A stretch of 5,090 bases of DNA from Longimicrobium sp. (GTDB taxonomy: Bacteria > Gemmatimonadota > Gemmatimonadetes > Longimicrobiales > Longimicrobiaceae). Within the stretch, counting starts at the first letter, position 1; each line of letters starts with the position of its first letter. A model generated the notes under the pieces. It did not search any database and was not told the DNA's origin. It worked only from the letters and a program-made list of their open reading frames with translations. Positions 4,657 through 5,090 of the stretch are shown one piece after another. The translations under genes and the position numbers were made by a program. The stretch covers positions 1 through 5,090 of the forward strand of contig JAUJMI010000296.1 of NCBI GenBank assembly GCA_030446945.1, in the 5' to 3' direction.

Positions 4657-5090
4657 ATGTCGGCACAGGTCGCGGCGCTCCGGCGCACACTGGAGGAACG
4701 CTTTCCCGGCGCCATGCCGGTGGCGTTCCGCACCGCCCGGGCGGTGGCGACGGGGTGGACGGCGCTGGACGCGGCGCTCCCCGGCGGCGGCCTCCCGCGC
4801 GGAAGGCTCTCCGTGTGGAACGGGCCTGGGGCCACGGCGGTGCTGCGCGGAGTGTGCGCCGCGGCGCTGGCGCGGGGGGAGCGCGCCGCATGGGTCGACG
4901 CCGCGCGCACCACCTCCGGCGAGGCGGAGTGGGGCGGGATCTCGCTGGTGAGGACCGAGAAGCCCGCCGACGCCCTCCTCTGCGCCGAAGAGCTCCTCCG
5001 CTGCGGGGGGTTCGGAGTGGTGGTGCTGGCCGGCGCCGCCACCGCCGGCACCGGCCGCCTGCGGCTGGTGCACGTGGCGCGCGAGGGCGG
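4657..5090 (+). CDS. imuA: RecA-superfamily protein, ImuA-like, 5' part (runs off the window)
   Basis: The first 144 residues of a longer protein; the frame is open to the window edge. The ATG is certain within two codons because TGA at 4651-4653 is in frame just upstream. Residues 32-51 hold the hallmark TGWTALDAALPGGGLPRGRL, the entry to the RecA-like core shared by RecA, SulA-like ImuA and related proteins. The next segment (SVWNGPGATAVLRG, 52-65) is where RecA has its P-loop GPESSGKTT, but no GK[ST] is present, so ATP binding is probably lost or altered. Later strands are AAWVDAA (77-83) and FGVVVLAGA (119-127), the second being the Walker B strand without its usual Asp. ImuA acts with the polymerase-like ImuB and DnaE2 in damage-induced mutagenesis; those genes would be expected just beyond 5090. 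It could instead be another degenerate RecA paralogue. Only a weak GGA lies before the start. Confidence 0.65.
   Translation, partial: MSAQVAALRRTLEERFPGAMPVAFRTARAVATGWTALDAALPGGGLPRGRLSVWNGPGATAVLRGVCAAALARGERAAWVDAARTTSGEAEWGGISLVRTEKPADALLCAEELLRCGGFGVVVLAGAATAGTGRLRLVHVAREG

Noticed and set aside
4239..5051. A 270-codon minus-strand frame through the repeat region and opposite the ImuA-like gene
   Set aside because: It translates the repeat arrays into Arg/Glu/Ala-rich text and then mirrors the ImuA-like gene, whose plus-strand frame carries a recognisable RecA-like motif.

Overview
This is a GC-rich bacterial window whose coding regions strongly prefer G or C at third codon positions. 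The lineage cannot be proven from 5 kb. The base composition, a RecA-like/ImuA-type gene at the right edge and RimJ/RimL-type and VOC genes would fit a soil Gemmatimonadota (Longimicrobium-like), Myxococcota or similar genome. This assignment is a low-confidence inference.

Left half (1-2834), all on the minus strand: a VOC (glyoxalase/bleomycin-resistance fold) protein, a 239-nt gap, then a two-gene unit in which a RimJ/RimL-type GNAT acetyltransferase overlaps the start of a DacB/PBP4-type D-Ala-D-Ala carboxypeptidase lipoprotein by 4 nt (ATGA). A stem-loop at positions 1-20, which pairs fully only as minus-strand RNA, may end this transcript.

Centre (2835-3346): a MarR-family regulator is divergent from the VOC gene. 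The 80-nt space between them holds one palindromic site, TTTAG-N9-CTAAA, lying in the spacers of two overlapping face-to-face promoter candidates. MarR therefore probably represses both itself and the VOC gene, a detoxification-type regulon. The predicted marR start of transcription falls on its ATG, so its mRNA may be leaderless.

Right-centre (3361-4156): a minus-strand cluster of three very small genes. The first (60 aa) is intact and has a perfect AGGAGG ribosome site. The second (75 aa if repaired) and third (102 aa if repaired, with an N-terminal CPKC pair) each carry a single-base frameshift. All three are hard to see by simple ORF calling. They are either decaying accessory genes or assembly errors; I do not recognise a function.

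Right (4157-4656): 500 nt without a credible gene. It holds three arrays of an 8-nt periodic repeat (consensus YCTCYGYG, ending in TGAG), one inverted relative to the other two. Translations of this segment rich in Glu, Arg, Thr and His are repeat artefacts.

Right edge (4657-5090): the 5' part of a RecA-superfamily gene, most like ImuA of the ImuA-ImuB-DnaE2 mutagenesis cassette, running off the window. Its start is fixed by an in-frame stop two codons upstream. The expected P-loop lysine is absent.
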